Positions 1 through 8,242 of a DNA stretch of 35,247 nt are shown one piece after another. Below the pieces are notes generated by a model. That model was not told the origin of the DNA, searched no databases, and worked only from the letters and a program-made list of their open reading frames with translations. The translations under genes and the position numbers were made by a program. The stretch comes from Candidatus Rubneribacter avistercoris (GTDB lineage: Bacteria; Actinomycetota; Coriobacteriia; Coriobacteriales; Eggerthellaceae). Each line of letters opens with the position of its first letter. Position 1 is the stretch's first letter. Location of the stretch: assembly GCA_019115845.1 (NCBI GenBank), contig DXCU01000040.1, positions 1 to 35,247 on the forward strand. The letters run 5' to 3'.

Positions 1-68
1 CCCCCGTCGGCCTGCAGGCTGGGGCGGATGAGCTCGAGCACGGCCGCAACGTCGTTCTTCTCAACCAT
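1..68 (-). CDS. NifU-like Fe-S scaffold protein, N-terminal fragment
   Basis: Only the first 22 codons lie in the window; the gene runs off the left edge. The start ATG at 66-68 has a GGAG ribosome site 9 nt upstream. The visible peptide begins MVEKNDVAAVLELIRP and continues into SLQADGG. This matches the start of the NifU C-terminal-type domain (pattern VLxxIRPxLxxDGG), which carries a CxxC motif that binds or transfers an Fe-S cluster. The CxxC itself lies outside the window, so the role in Fe-S cluster assembly is inferred from the N-terminal pattern alone. A short stand-alone NifU-domain protein is the most likely form. Confidence 0.72.
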   Translation of the reverse strand, partial: MVEKNDVAAVLELIRPSLQADG

Positions 69-110
69 GGGTCGCATCTCCTTCGTTCGATCGCAGATTG
101 TCCGGCGACG

Positions 111-116
111 ATTCTA
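111..116 (-). promoter_or_regulatory. Putative extended -10 promoter of the NifU-like gene
   Basis: The minus strand reads TGGTAGAAT here, an extended -10 (TGn followed by TAGAAT) about 43 nt upstream of the NifU-like start. No convincing -35 hexamer is visible at 17 bp, which is common for extended -10 promoters. It implies the gene can be transcribed independently of the LCP gene upstream. Confidence 0.4.
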
Positions 117-190
117 CCACAGCCCCGGAAGGGCGCACGGCGCGGGGCGCGGGCGGCGGGCAACTTCTACCGGAAGGCCACACGGAGCGC

Positions 191-214
191 GGCGCCCCGT
201 CGGCAGCGGGCGCC
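191..214 (-). terminator. GC-rich hairpin after the LCP gene
   Basis: A 7-bp perfect stem (GGCGCCC/GGGCGCC) with a 10-nt loop lies just downstream of the LCP stop codon. No T-run follows on the minus strand, so it is at best a weak or Rho-assisted terminator. Confidence 0.25.
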
Positions 215-219
215 TCCCG

Positions 220-1677
220 TCAGGACGAGGGCTTCCAGTCCGTGCCCAGCACAAGCAAAACGTCGGTCTCGAAAGTGTAGGACCCCGCGTCCGCCACCGT
301 GCGGCCGAACCCGAGGGCGGACACCAAGGTCTCGGCCGCCGCCTCGTAGGCCGCGTCCTGGTAGACGACCAGCGTCTCGGTGTACACGGCCGCGTCGGCG
401 TTGCCCGTCTCGGCCACCTGGAACCCCAGGCCGGTCAACGTCTCGGCCGCCTGGGCCGCCGCGCCGGTCACGCCCCCGCCGTTGCGGACGGTCAGGGTGA
501 AGCTGCCCGGGTCCACCGCCGCAACCTCCTCGGCCACCAAGGGCTGCCCCGCATCCACCTGCTCCATCAGGGAGGCCCATGCGCTGCGCGACGCCACGTA
601 GGCGGGCGCGTCCCCGCTTGCGCTCTCGTAGCCGGGAACAAGCGCCCCCGTCACCGACGAGGCATCCATGCCGCGCAGGGAGTCCGCCAACTCCCTGGCG
701 TCGTTGGCCGACATATCGGTCCCAAACGTGCCGCCCACTTTGTCGATGAGGGCCAAAAAGCCCATCGCGTCGCCACCCAAAAGGCGAAGCGACAGGGACG
801 AGAGCAACGCGCGCTGGTTCTCGGCCTGCGTTTCCAGGCCGTCCTCGAAGTTGGTGGCGCGGGCCAGCACCAGCGCCGAGGCGCCGTCGAGCGTTTGGGT
901 CCCCGCGGGAAGGTACACGTCGCCGGCGGCGGGGTCGTCCACCTCCTCGGCCACCTCAACCTCGATACCGCCCAGCCCGTCCACAAGATCCGCCAGGCCC
1001 TGCGCGTCCACCTCCACGTAATGCGACACGTCCACGCCCGCGAAGGAGGCCACGGCGCCGATGAGGGCCGCGTCGCCGGAGGCGGCCGTCTCCCTCAGGG
1101 TGCGGGCCTCGCCGTCAGCGGAGGACACCTGCAACTCGGCGGGAAGCGACACCGCCGCCACGGCCTTCGACGCCGCATCGACGCGCACGAGCGCCGCGCC
1201 GGTAAGCCCGTTCGCGTCCAGGTTCGCGGCCACCACCGCGTAGAACGCGCCGTCGTCGGCGCTTGCGGGCACCAGCACCGAGGCCGCGTCGGAGTCCTTG
1301 AGCGCCAGCTTGCCGTCGAGCGTGCCGAACAGCGAAAGCACGCCCACGCCCACGGCCACGGCCGCAACCACGGCCAGGCATGCGAGCACCGCCGCCACGG
1401 CCCGCACGCGCGCGCGTCGCTGCACGCCGCGCGCGAACTCGCGATGGCTCATGCGCCGCGGGGTCCTTGGCGCGGCGCCGTCCACGGGACGGACGTTGTT
1501 CACGAAACCGCGGGCGGCGCGGCGCTGCCGCCGCGCGCTGGAGAAGCCCACAGACTCCGCGTTCATGGACCCCGTGCGCACCTTGCGCGGCACGTGCGTG
1601 CCAAGGGTCGCCGTCCTCAAACGGCGCGAGGTGGTCTTCGACTGGGCTGCCGTGAAGCCCTGGCGACGCCTGACCAT
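220..1677 (-). CDS. Divergent LytR-CpsA-Psr (LCP) family membrane protein with LytR_C domain
   Basis: About 485 residues: a long Arg-rich cytoplasmic N-terminus, one transmembrane segment (VRAVAAVLACLAVVAAVAVG), an extracellular LCP-like domain recognised by LPAGTQTLDGASALVLAR, then a LytR_C domain (VDPGSFTLTVRNGGGVTG onward) up to the C-terminus. LCP proteins normally transfer undecaprenyl-linked glycopolymers to peptidoglycan. Here the usual Arg-rich motifs are eroded: the IPRD-like site reads SLPAEL, and the expected YVRxR...RxxRQ region reads LARATNFEDG with few arginines, so transferase activity is doubtful. The start at 1677 is chosen because it follows the murA stop by 10 bp; later ATGs at 1566 and 1452 are possible. 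It is probably cotranscribed with murA, consistent with an envelope role. Confidence 0.78.
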   Translation of the reverse strand: MVRRRQGFTAAQSKTTSRRLRTATLGTHVPRKVRTGSMNAESVGFSSARRQRRAARGFVNNVRPVDGAAPRTPRRMSHREFARGVQRRARVRAVAAVLACLAVVAAVAVGVGVLSLFGTLDGKLALKDSDAASVLVPASADDGAFYAVVAANLDANGLTGAALVRVDAASKAVAAVSLPAELQVSSADGEARTLRETAASGDAALIGAVASFAGVDVSHYVEVDAQGLADLVDGLGGIEVEVAEEVDDPAAGDVYLPAGTQTLDGASALVLARATNFEDGLETQAENQRALLSSLSLRLLGGDAMGFLALIDKVGGTFGTDMSANDARELADSLRGMDASSVTGALVPGYESASGDAPAYVASRSAWASLMEQVDAGQPLVAEEVAAVDPGSFTLTVRNGGGVTGAAAQAAETLTGLGFQVAETGNADAAVYTETLVVYQDAAYEAAAETLVSALGFGRTVADAGSYTFETDVLLVLGTDWKPSS

Positions 1678-1687
1678 GGGCGGCCCG

Positions 1688-2977
1688 CTAGCGCGCCGCA
1701 GACGCGTCTTCCGCCGAAGCGCGCCTGACGTTGGCCCCAAGGGAGGCGAGCTTGCCCGCGTAGTCCTCGTAGCCCCGGTCGATGTGGCCTATCTCATGCA
1801 CGCGCGTCTGGCCTTCGGCCGCAATGCCCGCAAGCACGAGCGCCGCCCCGGCCCGCAAATCGGTGGAGGACACGTCGGCGCCCTGCAGCATGCCCACGCC
1901 CCGCACAAGCGCGTGGTGGTCCTCTATGGTGATGTCGGCGCCCATCCTCATGAGCTCGCTTGCGAACATGAAGCGGTTCTCGAACACGTTCTCCGTGATG
2001 ACCGACACGCCCTCGGCGCAGGCAGCCAGCAGCATGAACTGGGCCTGCAAATCGGTCGGGAAGCCGGGATGGGGCAGGGTCTGTATGTCGGTGGGCGCAA
2101 GCGGACGCTCGCGGCCGACGGTGATCCAGTCGGGTCCCGTCTGCACCTCGCAGCCCATGGCTGAAAGCTTCATGAGCGCCACGCGAAGAAACGACGGATC
2201 AATGCCGCGCACGGTGACGGGTCCGCCCGTAAGCGCGCCGCCCACCAGGAAGGTGCCCGCCTCTATGCGGTCGCCCACCGTGGTGTGGTCGCAGGGACGC
2301 AGCTCGGAGAGCGGCACGCCCTCCACCTCCACCAACGACGTGCCCGCGCCGCTCACCCGCGCCCCCATGGCGACCAGCATGTTGGCAAGGTCCACGATCT
2401 CGGGCTCGCACGCGGCGTTCTCCAGCACGGTGCGCCCCTCGGCGGCCACCGCGGCCATGAGCAGGTTCTCCGTGGCCCCCACGCTGGGGAAGTCCAGCAC
2501 CACGTGGGCGCCGGCCAGCCCATGCGGCGTGCGCGCCTCCAAAAAGCCGTGGTCGATGGAGAACTCCACGCCCAAAGCCTCCAACCCCACAAGGTGCATG
2601 TCTATCTTGCGCGCGCCTATCTGGCAGCCGCCGGGCATGGCCACGCGCGCGCGGCCGAAACGGCCGATAAGCGGCCCGAGCACCGATATGCTCGCGCGCA
2701 TCTTGGACACCAGCTCGTAGGGAGTCTCGCTGTTGTCCACCTCGGCGGTGTCCACCGTCAGCACGTGCCCGTCGCGCTCGACGGTGGCGCCCAGGCGGCG
2801 CAGCACCTCGGACATGATCTCGATGTCGGAGATAAGCGGGACGTTGCGGATGACGGACGGGCCCTGCCCCAGCAGCGCGGCGGCGATGAGCTTGAGGGCC
2901 GAGTTCTTCGCGCCCGACACGGCCACCTCGCCCGCCAGCGTGTTGTTGCCCTCCACGATGATGATTTCTTCGGCCAT
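1688..2977 (-). CDS. murA: UDP-N-acetylglucosamine 1-carboxyvinyltransferase
   Basis: 429 residues, the normal MurA length. MurA transfers enolpyruvate from PEP to UDP-GlcNAc, the first committed cytoplasmic step of peptidoglycan synthesis. The N-terminal SGAKNSALKL motif carries the substrate-binding Lys24. The mobile loop MPGGCQIGARKIDMH carries the catalytic Cys118 that fosfomycin alkylates, so this copy is predicted fosfomycin-sensitive at the target level. A strong GGAGGAG site sits about 6 nt upstream of the ATG. It is followed at 10 bp by the LCP gene. Some genomes carry a second copy (murZ); nothing here shows which paralogue this is. Confidence 0.97.
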   Translation of the reverse strand: MAEEIIIVEGNNTLAGEVAVSGAKNSALKLIAAALLGQGPSVIRNVPLISDIEIMSEVLRRLGATVERDGHVLTVDTAEVDNSETPYELVSKMRASISVLGPLIGRFGRARVAMPGGCQIGARKIDMHLVGLEALGVEFSIDHGFLEARTPHGLAGAHVVLDFPSVGATENLLMAAVAAEGRTVLENAACEPEIVDLANMLVAMGARVSGAGTSLVEVEGVPLSELRPCDHTTVGDRIEAGTFLVGGALTGGPVTVRGIDPSFLRVALMKLSAMGCEVQTGPDWITVGRERPLAPTDIQTLPHPGFPTDLQAQFMLLAACAEGVSVITENVFENRFMFASELMRMGADITIEDHHALVRGVGMLQGADVSSTDLRAGAALVLAGIAAEGQTRVHEIGHIDRGYEDYAGKLASLGANVRRASAEDASAAR

Positions 2978-3067
2978 GGATGCTCCTCCGTGCCCGCGAA
3001 GGCGCGCGGGCCGTTTCGTCTATGATGAGGCGCCCACTGCGCGGCGCGCCGGAAGTTCCCAGACGCC

Positions 3068-3073
3068 ATTATA
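3068..3073 (-). promoter_or_regulatory. Possible -10 element for murA
   Basis: A perfect TATAAT on the minus strand about 90 nt upstream of murA, abutting the T-run of the tsf terminator. No recognisable -35 lies 16-18 bp upstream, where the terminator stem sits. It could start murA transcription immediately after the ribosomal-protein transcript ends. Confidence 0.35.
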
Positions 3074-3103
3074 AAAAGCCGAGGCCCGCATGGCGCGGGC
3101 CTC
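3073..3103 (-). terminator. Rho-independent terminator of rpsB-tsf
   Basis: On the minus strand a 9-bp perfect stem (GAGGCCCGC/GCGGGCCTC, 5-nt loop) is followed after three bases by TTTTT. It lies about 95 nt after the tsf stop and separates rpsB-tsf from murA. Confidence 0.85.
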
Positions 3104-3198
3104 CACAACGAAAGCAGAAGGGACGAATATGGGAGAAGGTCGGCGCCAAGGGGCCTTGCGGCGTCAAGAAGATCCGGCGGCCGTCAGGCGCCGGAACC

Positions 3199-4059
3199 TT
3201 ATTCGCCCAGAACGAAGCGCTTGAAGTCGGCGATCTTGATGGAGCCGCCCAGGCTCTTGGCCACCTCGGCGGTGTAGTCGGCCACGGTCTGGTCGGGGTT
3301 CTTGACGAACGCCTGCTCGGTCAGCGTGTTCTCCTTGAAGAACTTCTCCAGGCGGCCGGTGGCCATCTTCTCCTGGATGGCCTCGGGCTTGCCGGACTCG
3401 GCGGCCTGCGCCATGTAGATGGACTTCTCATGCTCCACGATGGCCGGATCCACGGCCTCGCGGTTCGCGGCCACCGGCGAGGCGGCGGCCACCTGCATGG
3501 CCACGTCGCGGCCGTAGGCCTTGAAACCGTCGGAAGTCGGGTCGATGCCCTCCACGTCGAAGCGCACGAGCACGCCGATCTTGCCGCCGCCGTGGATGTA
3601 GGACGACACGGCGCCGCCCTTCTCCACCGCGAAGCGGGCCAGCTGGATGTTCTCGCCCAGCGTGTGGATGGCGTCGGTCACCACGGCCTCCACCGTCTCG
3701 CCCTCGGCGTCGGCGGCCTTGAGGGCCTCCAAGTCGGCGGGGTCGGCGGCCAGGGCGGCCTTGGCGATCTTCTCGGCATAGGCCTTGAACGTGTCGTTCA
3801 TGCCCACGAAGTCGGTCTCGCAGTTGAGTTCGACCACGGCGCCGGCCGTGGCGTCGTCGGAGACGATGGCCATGACCGTGCCCTCGTTGGTGGCGCGGCC
3901 GGCCTTCTTGGCGACAGCGGCCAGGCCGCGGGTGCGCAGCACGTCGACGGCCTTGTCCATGTCGCCCTCGGCCTCGACGAGCGCCTTCTTGCACTCCATC
4001 ATGCCGGCGCCGGTCATCTCGCGAAGCTCCTTGACCATGGAAGCGGTGATGTCAGCCAC
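3199..4059 (-). CDS. tsf: Elongation factor Ts
   Basis: 286 residues. EF-Ts is the guanine-nucleotide exchange factor that recycles EF-Tu-GDP. The N-terminal UBA-like region (ITASMVKELREMTGAGMM, then CKKAL) and the TDFV-type motif in NCETDFVGMND are diagnostic. The frame is open further upstream, but the start is the GTG at 4057-4059: conserved homology begins there and AAAGGGA lies just upstream. Downstream of rpsB as usual, 97 bp apart with two hairpins in the gap. The pyrH and frr genes that often follow are not here; a terminator and murA follow instead. Confidence 0.96.
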   Translation of the reverse strand: MADITASMVKELREMTGAGMMECKKALVEAEGDMDKAVDVLRTRGLAAVAKKAGRATNEGTVMAIVSDDATAGAVVELNCETDFVGMNDTFKAYAEKIAKAALAADPADLEALKAADAEGETVEAVVTDAIHTLGENIQLARFAVEKGGAVSSYIHGGGKIGVLVRFDVEGIDPTSDGFKAYGRDVAMQVAAASPVAANREAVDPAIVEHEKSIYMAQAAESGKPEAIQEKMATGRLEKFFKENTLTEQAFVKNPDQTVADYTAEVAKSLGGSIKIADFKRFVLGE

Positions 4060-4080
4060 GTTGTTCCCTTTCTCTTGGCA

Positions 4081-4139
4081 CCGCGCGCCCAAAGCGCGCG
4101 GAAACGGCGAGCGTCCGCCCCCGTGCGGCGGGCGGACGC
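4081..4139 (-). promoter_or_regulatory. Twin hairpins in the rpsB-tsf spacer
   Basis: Two perfect inverted repeats lie between the genes: an 8-bp stem at 4081-4101 (CCGCGCGC/GCGCGCGG, 5-nt loop) and a 9-bp stem at 4111-4139 (GCGTCCGCC/GGCGGACGC, 11-nt loop). Neither is followed by a T-run on the minus strand. They could act as a processing site, mRNA-stability element or partial attenuator setting the S2:EF-Ts ratio, a role known for this spacer in other bacteria. Confidence 0.45.
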
Positions 4140-4156
4140 GTTCGTTCGATACGCGT

Positions 4157-4969
4157 TTACTCGGCGGCCTCGGCCGGAGCCTCGGCAACCGCAACCTCCT
4201 CGACAACCTCCACGACCGTCTCCTCGGCCGCGGCAGGCGCCTCCTCGGCGGGCGCGGCGGCGCCCTCCATCTCGGCTGCCGTCACCGGCACGCCCACGCC
4301 CGCGAGCACGGCGTCGGCCACGAAGTCGGCCAGCAGGCGGACCGAGCGGATGGCGTCGTCGTTGGCGGGGATGCCGTAGTCCACATCGTCCGGATCGCAG
4401 TTCGTGTCGAGCGTGCCCACCACGGGGATCTCCAGGCGGCGGGACTCGCGGATGGCGATCTCCTCGCGGTTCGTGTCGATCACGAACACGGCGTCGGGCA
4501 CGCGCTTCATGTTGCGGATGCCGTTGAGGTTGGTCTGCAGCTTGGAAAGCTCCTTGCGCAGCAGGATCTGCTCTTTCTTGGGCAGAAGCGCCATGCGGCC
4601 GTCGGCCTCCATGGCCTCAAGCTCCTCCATGCGGGTCACGCGGGAGCGGATGGTGACGAAGTTCGTCAGCATGCCGCCGAGCCAGCGGGCGTTCACGTAG
4701 GGCATGCCGCAGCGGTTGGCGGCGTCGGCCACGGCCTCCTGAGCCTGCTTCTTCGTGCCCACGAACAGCACGGTGCCGCCCTTGCGGGCGATCTCGGACA
4801 CAAAGGTGTAGGCGTTGTCCAAGCCCACGAGCGTCTGCTTGAGATCGATGATGTAGATGTCCCCGCGGTTGCCGAAGATGTACGGCTTCATCTTGGGGTT
4901 CCAGCGGCGGGTCTGGTGCCCGAAATGCGCGCCGGCGTCGAGCAGCGTCTGAATGCTGACCTTCGTCAT
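4157..4969 (-). CDS. rpsB: 30S ribosomal protein S2
   Basis: 270 residues. S2 is a late-assembling 30S protein. Typical signatures are the N-terminal [20 protein letters not shown] and the internal [10 protein letters not shown] motif. The ATG at 4967-4969 is preferred over the in-frame ATG 12 nt upstream because that upstream codon lies within the GGAGAG ribosome site. The last ~35 residues are an acidic Ala/Glu/Pro-rich tail ([20 protein letters not shown]), beyond the conserved fold and probably disordered. First gene of an rpsB-tsf unit with a good promoter upstream. Confidence 0.97.
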   Translation of the reverse strand: MTKVSIQTLLDAGAHFGHQTRRWNPKMKPYIFGNRGDIYIIDLKQTLVGLDNAYTFVSEIARKGGTVLFVGTKKQAQEAVADAANRCGMPYVNARWLGGMLTNFVTIRSRVTRMEELEAMEADGRMALLPKKEQILLRKELSKLQTNLNGIRNMKRVPDAVFVIDTNREEIAIRESRRLEIPVVGTLDTNCDPDDVDYGIPANDDAIRSVRLLADFVADAVLAGVGVPVTAAEMEGAAAPAEEAPAAAEETVVEVVEEVAVAEAPAEAAE

Positions 4970-5083
4970 GACTCTCTCCATTCGTTAGTCCTCTGCCCGC
5001 GGTCATCCCCTGCTTCCGCAGCCTTTTCCGGTTGGCCACTGGCGGAGCGGGTCGCACGAGCATGCGTAATCAGAAACCGTTGA

Positions 5084-5111
5084 ATTGTACCACGCCTCCA
5101 AAGATTTGCAA
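5084..5111 (-). promoter_or_regulatory. Sigma-A-type promoter of rpsB-tsf
   Basis: On the minus strand a -35 TTGCAA (5106-5111) and a -10 TACAAT (5084-5089) are separated by 16 bp, about 115 nt upstream of the rpsB start. The rest of the gap up to the ATPase stop at 5267 is very GC-rich with many short inverted repeats. I saw no gene and no T-tailed terminator there. Confidence 0.7.
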
Positions 5112-5266
5112 GGGCCGTGATGCGGAGAAGTCCCGCAGGAGGCTCGCGCGAGGTCATCGCACAAGGTCAGGCGCGAGAAGGCCGCCGGAGCCGCCGGCCG
5201 CGGCGCTGCGACGCGCGAGGGACCCGCCCGACGAGCGCGCCCCTCGCCCGGCCGCCCTGCGCGGCC

Positions 5267-7348
5267 CTACCGCGGATACGCCGCGCTGTTTCGCAGACTG
5301 AGCGCCACGGTGGAGGCGTTGTGCAGAAGGGAGGAGGCCTGCGGCGAGACGACGCCGCCGATGCCGGCCGCCAGAAGCGCCGTGTTGATGCCCACGACCT
5401 CCTTGAAGGAGGCGTCCAAACGCTCCATCAGCCCCATGCTCATGCGTCGCAGCGCCACGATGGCGCCCAGATCGCCGCCCGCCAACGTGATGTCGGCCAC
5501 CTCCTTGGCCACGGCGGTGCCCTGCCCCATGGCTATCCCGACATCGGCCAGGGAAAGCGCGGGGGCGTCGTTCACGCCGTCGCCCACCATGACCACGCGC
5601 CGCCCCTCGGCTTTGAGCCGTTCCACGAAAGCGTGCTTGTCCTCCGGGAGCAGGTTGGCCGCGAACTCCCCCACGCCGGCCGCCTTGGCGATGAGGGCGG
5701 CGGTGCGCTCGTTGTCGCCCGTGAGCATGATCACGCGCTCGAAGCCGAGCGCGCGCAGATCCCCCACGGCCTGGGCCACGCCCTCCTTCAGCGGGTCGCG
5801 GATGCCGAGGACCCCCACCAGCTCGCCGTCCACGGCCAGGTACAGAGGCGACATGCCCTCCGTCTCGGCGGCCACGCGCGCCCGCTGCTCTTCGGAAACG
5901 GGAACCCCTTCGTCGCCCACCACGAAGTGCTCCGAGCCGATGACCACGCGCTTGCCCCCAAGCGACGAGGCGATGCCGTGCGCCACGATGTAGTCAACCT
6001 CGGCGTGCCGCTCGCGGTGCCTGAGGTTCTTCCGCGCCGCCTCGCGCACCACCGCGCGTGCCACCGGATGCGGGAAGTGCTCTTCCAAGCACGCCGCCAA
6101 CCGCAGCACCTCGCGGCGGTTCCATCCGTCCAGCGCCAGCACGCAGCCGACCTCGGGCGTGGCCTCGGTCAGCGTGCCGGTCTTGTCGAACACGACGGTG
6201 TCGGCGACGGCCATGGCCTCGAAGTGCTTCGAGCCCTTGACGGTGAAGCCGGCCCGGGCGCTTTGGCTCATGGCCGAGAGCACCGCGATGGAGCTGGTCA
6301 GCCTCAAAGCGCACGAGTAGTCCACCATGAGCGCCGCCGAGGTCTTCTCCAGGCTGCGGGTGAGAAGCGCCACCGCCCCGGCCAGAAAAAAGCTCCACGG
6401 CACGATGCGGTCGGCGAGCCGCTCCATGCGCGACTGGGCCTGCGACTTCTGCGATTCGGACAGCTCCACCAGCGACACGATGGAGCGCAGCTTCGTCTCG
6501 GACGAAGCGGACCTCACCTCCACGACGACCTCGCCGTCCTCCACGGCGGTGCCGGCGAACACGTCGTCGCCCGCCGAACGCTCCACGGCCAGAGGCTCGC
6601 CGGTGAGCGTGGACTGGTTCACGAGCGCGGTGCCGCGCACCACCCGCCCGTCCGCCGGCACGGGCATGCCCGTGCGCACGGCCACGAGGTCCCCCGGCGC
6701 CAGCGCCGAAGCGGGCACCTGGCGCTCCTGGCCGCCGTCAAGAAGCTGAGCCGTCTCGGGAAGGTCCAGCAGCGCGTTCACGAGCGCGCCCTCCGAGCGG
6801 GCGCGCGTGTACTCCTCCAGCGTCTCGCCCGCATCAAGCAAAAGCATGGTCTGCCCGGCCGTCTTGGGGTCCCGCTTGAGAAACGACACGCCGATGGCCG
6901 CAGCGTCCAAGACGGGGACGTCCAGGCGGCGGCTGAGCAGCGAACGCGCACCCGCCGCCAAAAACCGCCGGTAGCGCCAAAGCGTCACGAGGGCCGCCAC
7001 GGGCTTGGGAAGGAGCAAGCGCCGCGCGAAGTGCGAACCCGCAAGCACCGCCAGATCCATGAGCAGCGCTTGCGAGCGCGGCGCCAGCTCCAAACCCAAT
7101 CCCGATCGCTCCCGCTCGACCGCCTGGGCGTCAAGCCCGTCCAAATGGGCGAGCACGCGCTCGTAAGCCCCTTCGGCGCGCCGGTACGCCAGGGCGACGC
7201 TGCCGATGCGGGGGTAGACGGTCGCCCGGTCAACCAGCGGGCACGACGCCAGTGCCCGATGCAGCGCGTCAAGGTCGGCGGCGGGGACCGGGCCCGCCAG
7301 CTTGACGCGCAGCCGGCCCGGCACCTCGCTCACCACGACATAGTCCAT
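5267..7348 (-). CDS. Heavy-metal-translocating P-type (P1B) ATPase, CtpC-like
   Basis: 693 residues. It pumps a transition metal across the membrane using ATP. In order: an HMA-like N-terminal domain without a CxxC metal site (VPGRLRVKL), membrane segments, actuator domain with LTGEP, metal-site helix DYSCALRLT (Ser345-Cys346-Ala347 in place of the usual CPC), phosphorylation site DKTGT (Asp388), the P1B HP signature in EEHFPHPVARA, and the hinge motif GDGVNDAPAL. The SCA-type metal site resembles the CtpC branch, for which Mn or Zn transport has been proposed. The metal cannot be read from sequence. The upstream DUF6110 gene ends 6 bp before the ATG, so the two are cotranscribed. Confidence 0.9.
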   Translation of the reverse strand: MDYVVVSEVPGRLRVKLAGPVPAADLDALHRALASCPLVDRATVYPRIGSVALAYRRAEGAYERVLAHLDGLDAQAVERERSGLGLELAPRSQALLMDLAVLAGSHFARRLLLPKPVAALVTLWRYRRFLAAGARSLLSRRLDVPVLDAAAIGVSFLKRDPKTAGQTMLLLDAGETLEEYTRARSEGALVNALLDLPETAQLLDGGQERQVPASALAPGDLVAVRTGMPVPADGRVVRGTALVNQSTLTGEPLAVERSAGDDVFAGTAVEDGEVVVEVRSASSETKLRSIVSLVELSESQKSQAQSRMERLADRIVPWSFFLAGAVALLTRSLEKTSAALMVDYSCALRLTSSIAVLSAMSQSARAGFTVKGSKHFEAMAVADTVVFDKTGTLTEATPEVGCVLALDGWNRREVLRLAACLEEHFPHPVARAVVREAARKNLRHRERHAEVDYIVAHGIASSLGGKRVVIGSEHFVVGDEGVPVSEEQRARVAAETEGMSPLYLAVDGELVGVLGIRDPLKEGVAQAVGDLRALGFERVIMLTGDNERTAALIAKAAGVGEFAANLLPEDKHAFVERLKAEGRRVVMVGDGVNDAPALSLADVGIAMGQGTAVAKEVADITLAGGDLGAIVALRRMSMGLMERLDASFKEVVGINTALLAAGIGGVVSPQASSLLHNASTVALSLRNSAAYPR

Positions 7349-7354
7349 GGCGGA

Positions 7355-7657
7355 CTACTTCGCGGCCTTGGAGCCGCCGGCTTTCGGGGCCTTCTTGGGC
7401 TGCTCGGCCCCGTCCTCGGGCGCCTCCGCAGGCGCCATGGCGCAAGCGTTGAGGTAGCTCGCCTCGGCCACGATGTCGTCCACTTCGGCTTTGGCCTGCT
7501 CGACGATGCCCTCGTAGGCCGCTTTGGCGCGCAGCCCCGTGGCCACCCCCTGCACGTAGCACTTTTTGGCCGTGGGGCTGGTGAGCGCCTTCACGCCCAG
7601 CGTGCCCAGCAAAAACCCTGCGCCGACCAGCCATCCGCTCCTTTTGGGAAAGTCCAT
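7355..7657 (-). CDS. DUF6110-type small membrane-anchored protein
   Basis: 100 residues. One N-terminal hydrophobic segment (WLVGAGFLLGTLGVKAL) leads into LTSPTAKKCYVQGVATGLRA and a helical, mostly cytoplasmic region that may form a coiled coil, ending in an Ala/Lys/Pro tail. I recognise the G-KALTS-AKK-Y pattern of DUF6110 proteins, which from memory often neighbour HMA-type metal ATPases; the function is unknown. AGGAAAGGGG precedes the ATG. It lies 6 bp upstream of the P1B ATPase, suggesting an accessory subunit, membrane chaperone or assembly partner (inference). Confidence 0.75.
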   Translation of the reverse strand: MDFPKRSGWLVGAGFLLGTLGVKALTSPTAKKCYVQGVATGLRAKAAYEGIVEQAKAEVDDIVAEASYLNACAMAPAEAPEDGAEQPKKAPKAGGSKAAK

Positions 7658-7707
7658 GCGAACCCCTTTCCTGCGGTTTCCCGCCCTCGTGCAGCCTCGT
7701 TTTGAAG

Positions 7708-7736
7708 TTGCATACTACTAACTTTTAAAGGATAAT
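7708..7736 (+). promoter_or_regulatory. Promoter in the divergent metal-cluster intergenic region
   Basis: A -35 TTGCAT (7708-7713) and a -10 GATAAT (7731-7736) are separated by exactly 17 bp on the plus strand. They lie in an AT-rich island between the DUF6110 gene and the 26-residue gene, whose start is about 105 nt downstream. A 20-bp segment bounded by AAGTT and AACTT (7705-7724) overlaps the promoter and might be an operator for a metal-responsive repressor; this is inference. Confidence 0.6.
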
Positions 7737-7840
7737 TGCTTTCCCGAAAGAAGTCAACGAAGGGAAACTTCTCCGCACCCAGCGGCCCGCGCGCCGAGCG
7801 GGCGAGCGGGCCGCACCGAAGCCGAAAGGAGGGGGACGTC

Positions 7841-7921
7841 ATGAAGCAGCACCGGTTCTGGGCATGGGCAGCGCTCGCCTGCATGGCCCTAGCCATGTAC
7901 ACGGGCCGCAAGCGCCGTTGA
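7841..7921 (+). CDS. 26-residue membrane peptide
   Basis: A very short gene with a strong ribosome site: AGGAGGGG lies 7 nt before the ATG, preceded by a promoter at 7708-7736. The product starts MKQHRFWAWAAL, has one hydrophobic stretch of about 16 residues containing one cysteine, and ends YTGRKRR, so it should span the membrane with basic ends. Divergent from the DUF6110-ATPase pair. Similar tiny peptides near P-type ATPases (for example KdpF or SERCA regulators) modulate the pump, which makes a regulatory role attractive but unproven. I do not recognise the family with certainty. Confidence 0.6.
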   Translation: MKQHRFWAWAALACMALAMYTGRKRR

Positions 7922-8242
7922 GCGAAGGCGCGCCGCAAGCGGACGCCTGGCGCGCGCCGTTCTTCACGCCCGCCAGGGGGCCACGAGCGGACGCGCGCGA
8001 GCCGCCGCCTCCGAACCGCACCGTACGCCCCCGAAGCGCGGTTTCGCGGGCGGCGGCCAACCCAACACGAGGCCCTTTCGCGCACTTGCCCGGAAACGGG
8101 AAGCCCGCCGCTTCGCCGCTCCAAAGCATGGAAAGCCGCGGGTTTTCCCGCACGGCGCGCGCCAAACGCGCTTCCGTGCGCTACCATGGGCGGACGCGCG
8201 CCCCGCCCCGCCCGGGCGCGGGCAGGACCCCAAGGAGCCCTC
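7922..8242 (+). other. Intergenic region upstream of engB
   Basis: About 320 bp of GC-rich sequence without a supported gene. It contains a short hairpin at 8138-8151 (GCGGG, TTTT loop, CCCGC). A TACCAT at 8182-8187 could be a -10 for engB, but I find no good -35. Open frames here lack ribosome sites and recognisable protein patterns. Confidence 0.4.

Noticed and set aside
28..1728. 566-codon open frame antisense to the LCP gene
   Set aside because: Arg/Gly/His-rich low-complexity translation without recognisable motifs; the minus-strand LCP/LytR_C protein explains the region.
5117..7705. 862-codon open frame antisense to the metal ATPase
   Set aside because: It is rich in Arg, His and Ala with no domain and no ribosome site, and lies opposite a gene with intact P-type motifs. 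Long antisense frames are expected in GC-rich DNA.
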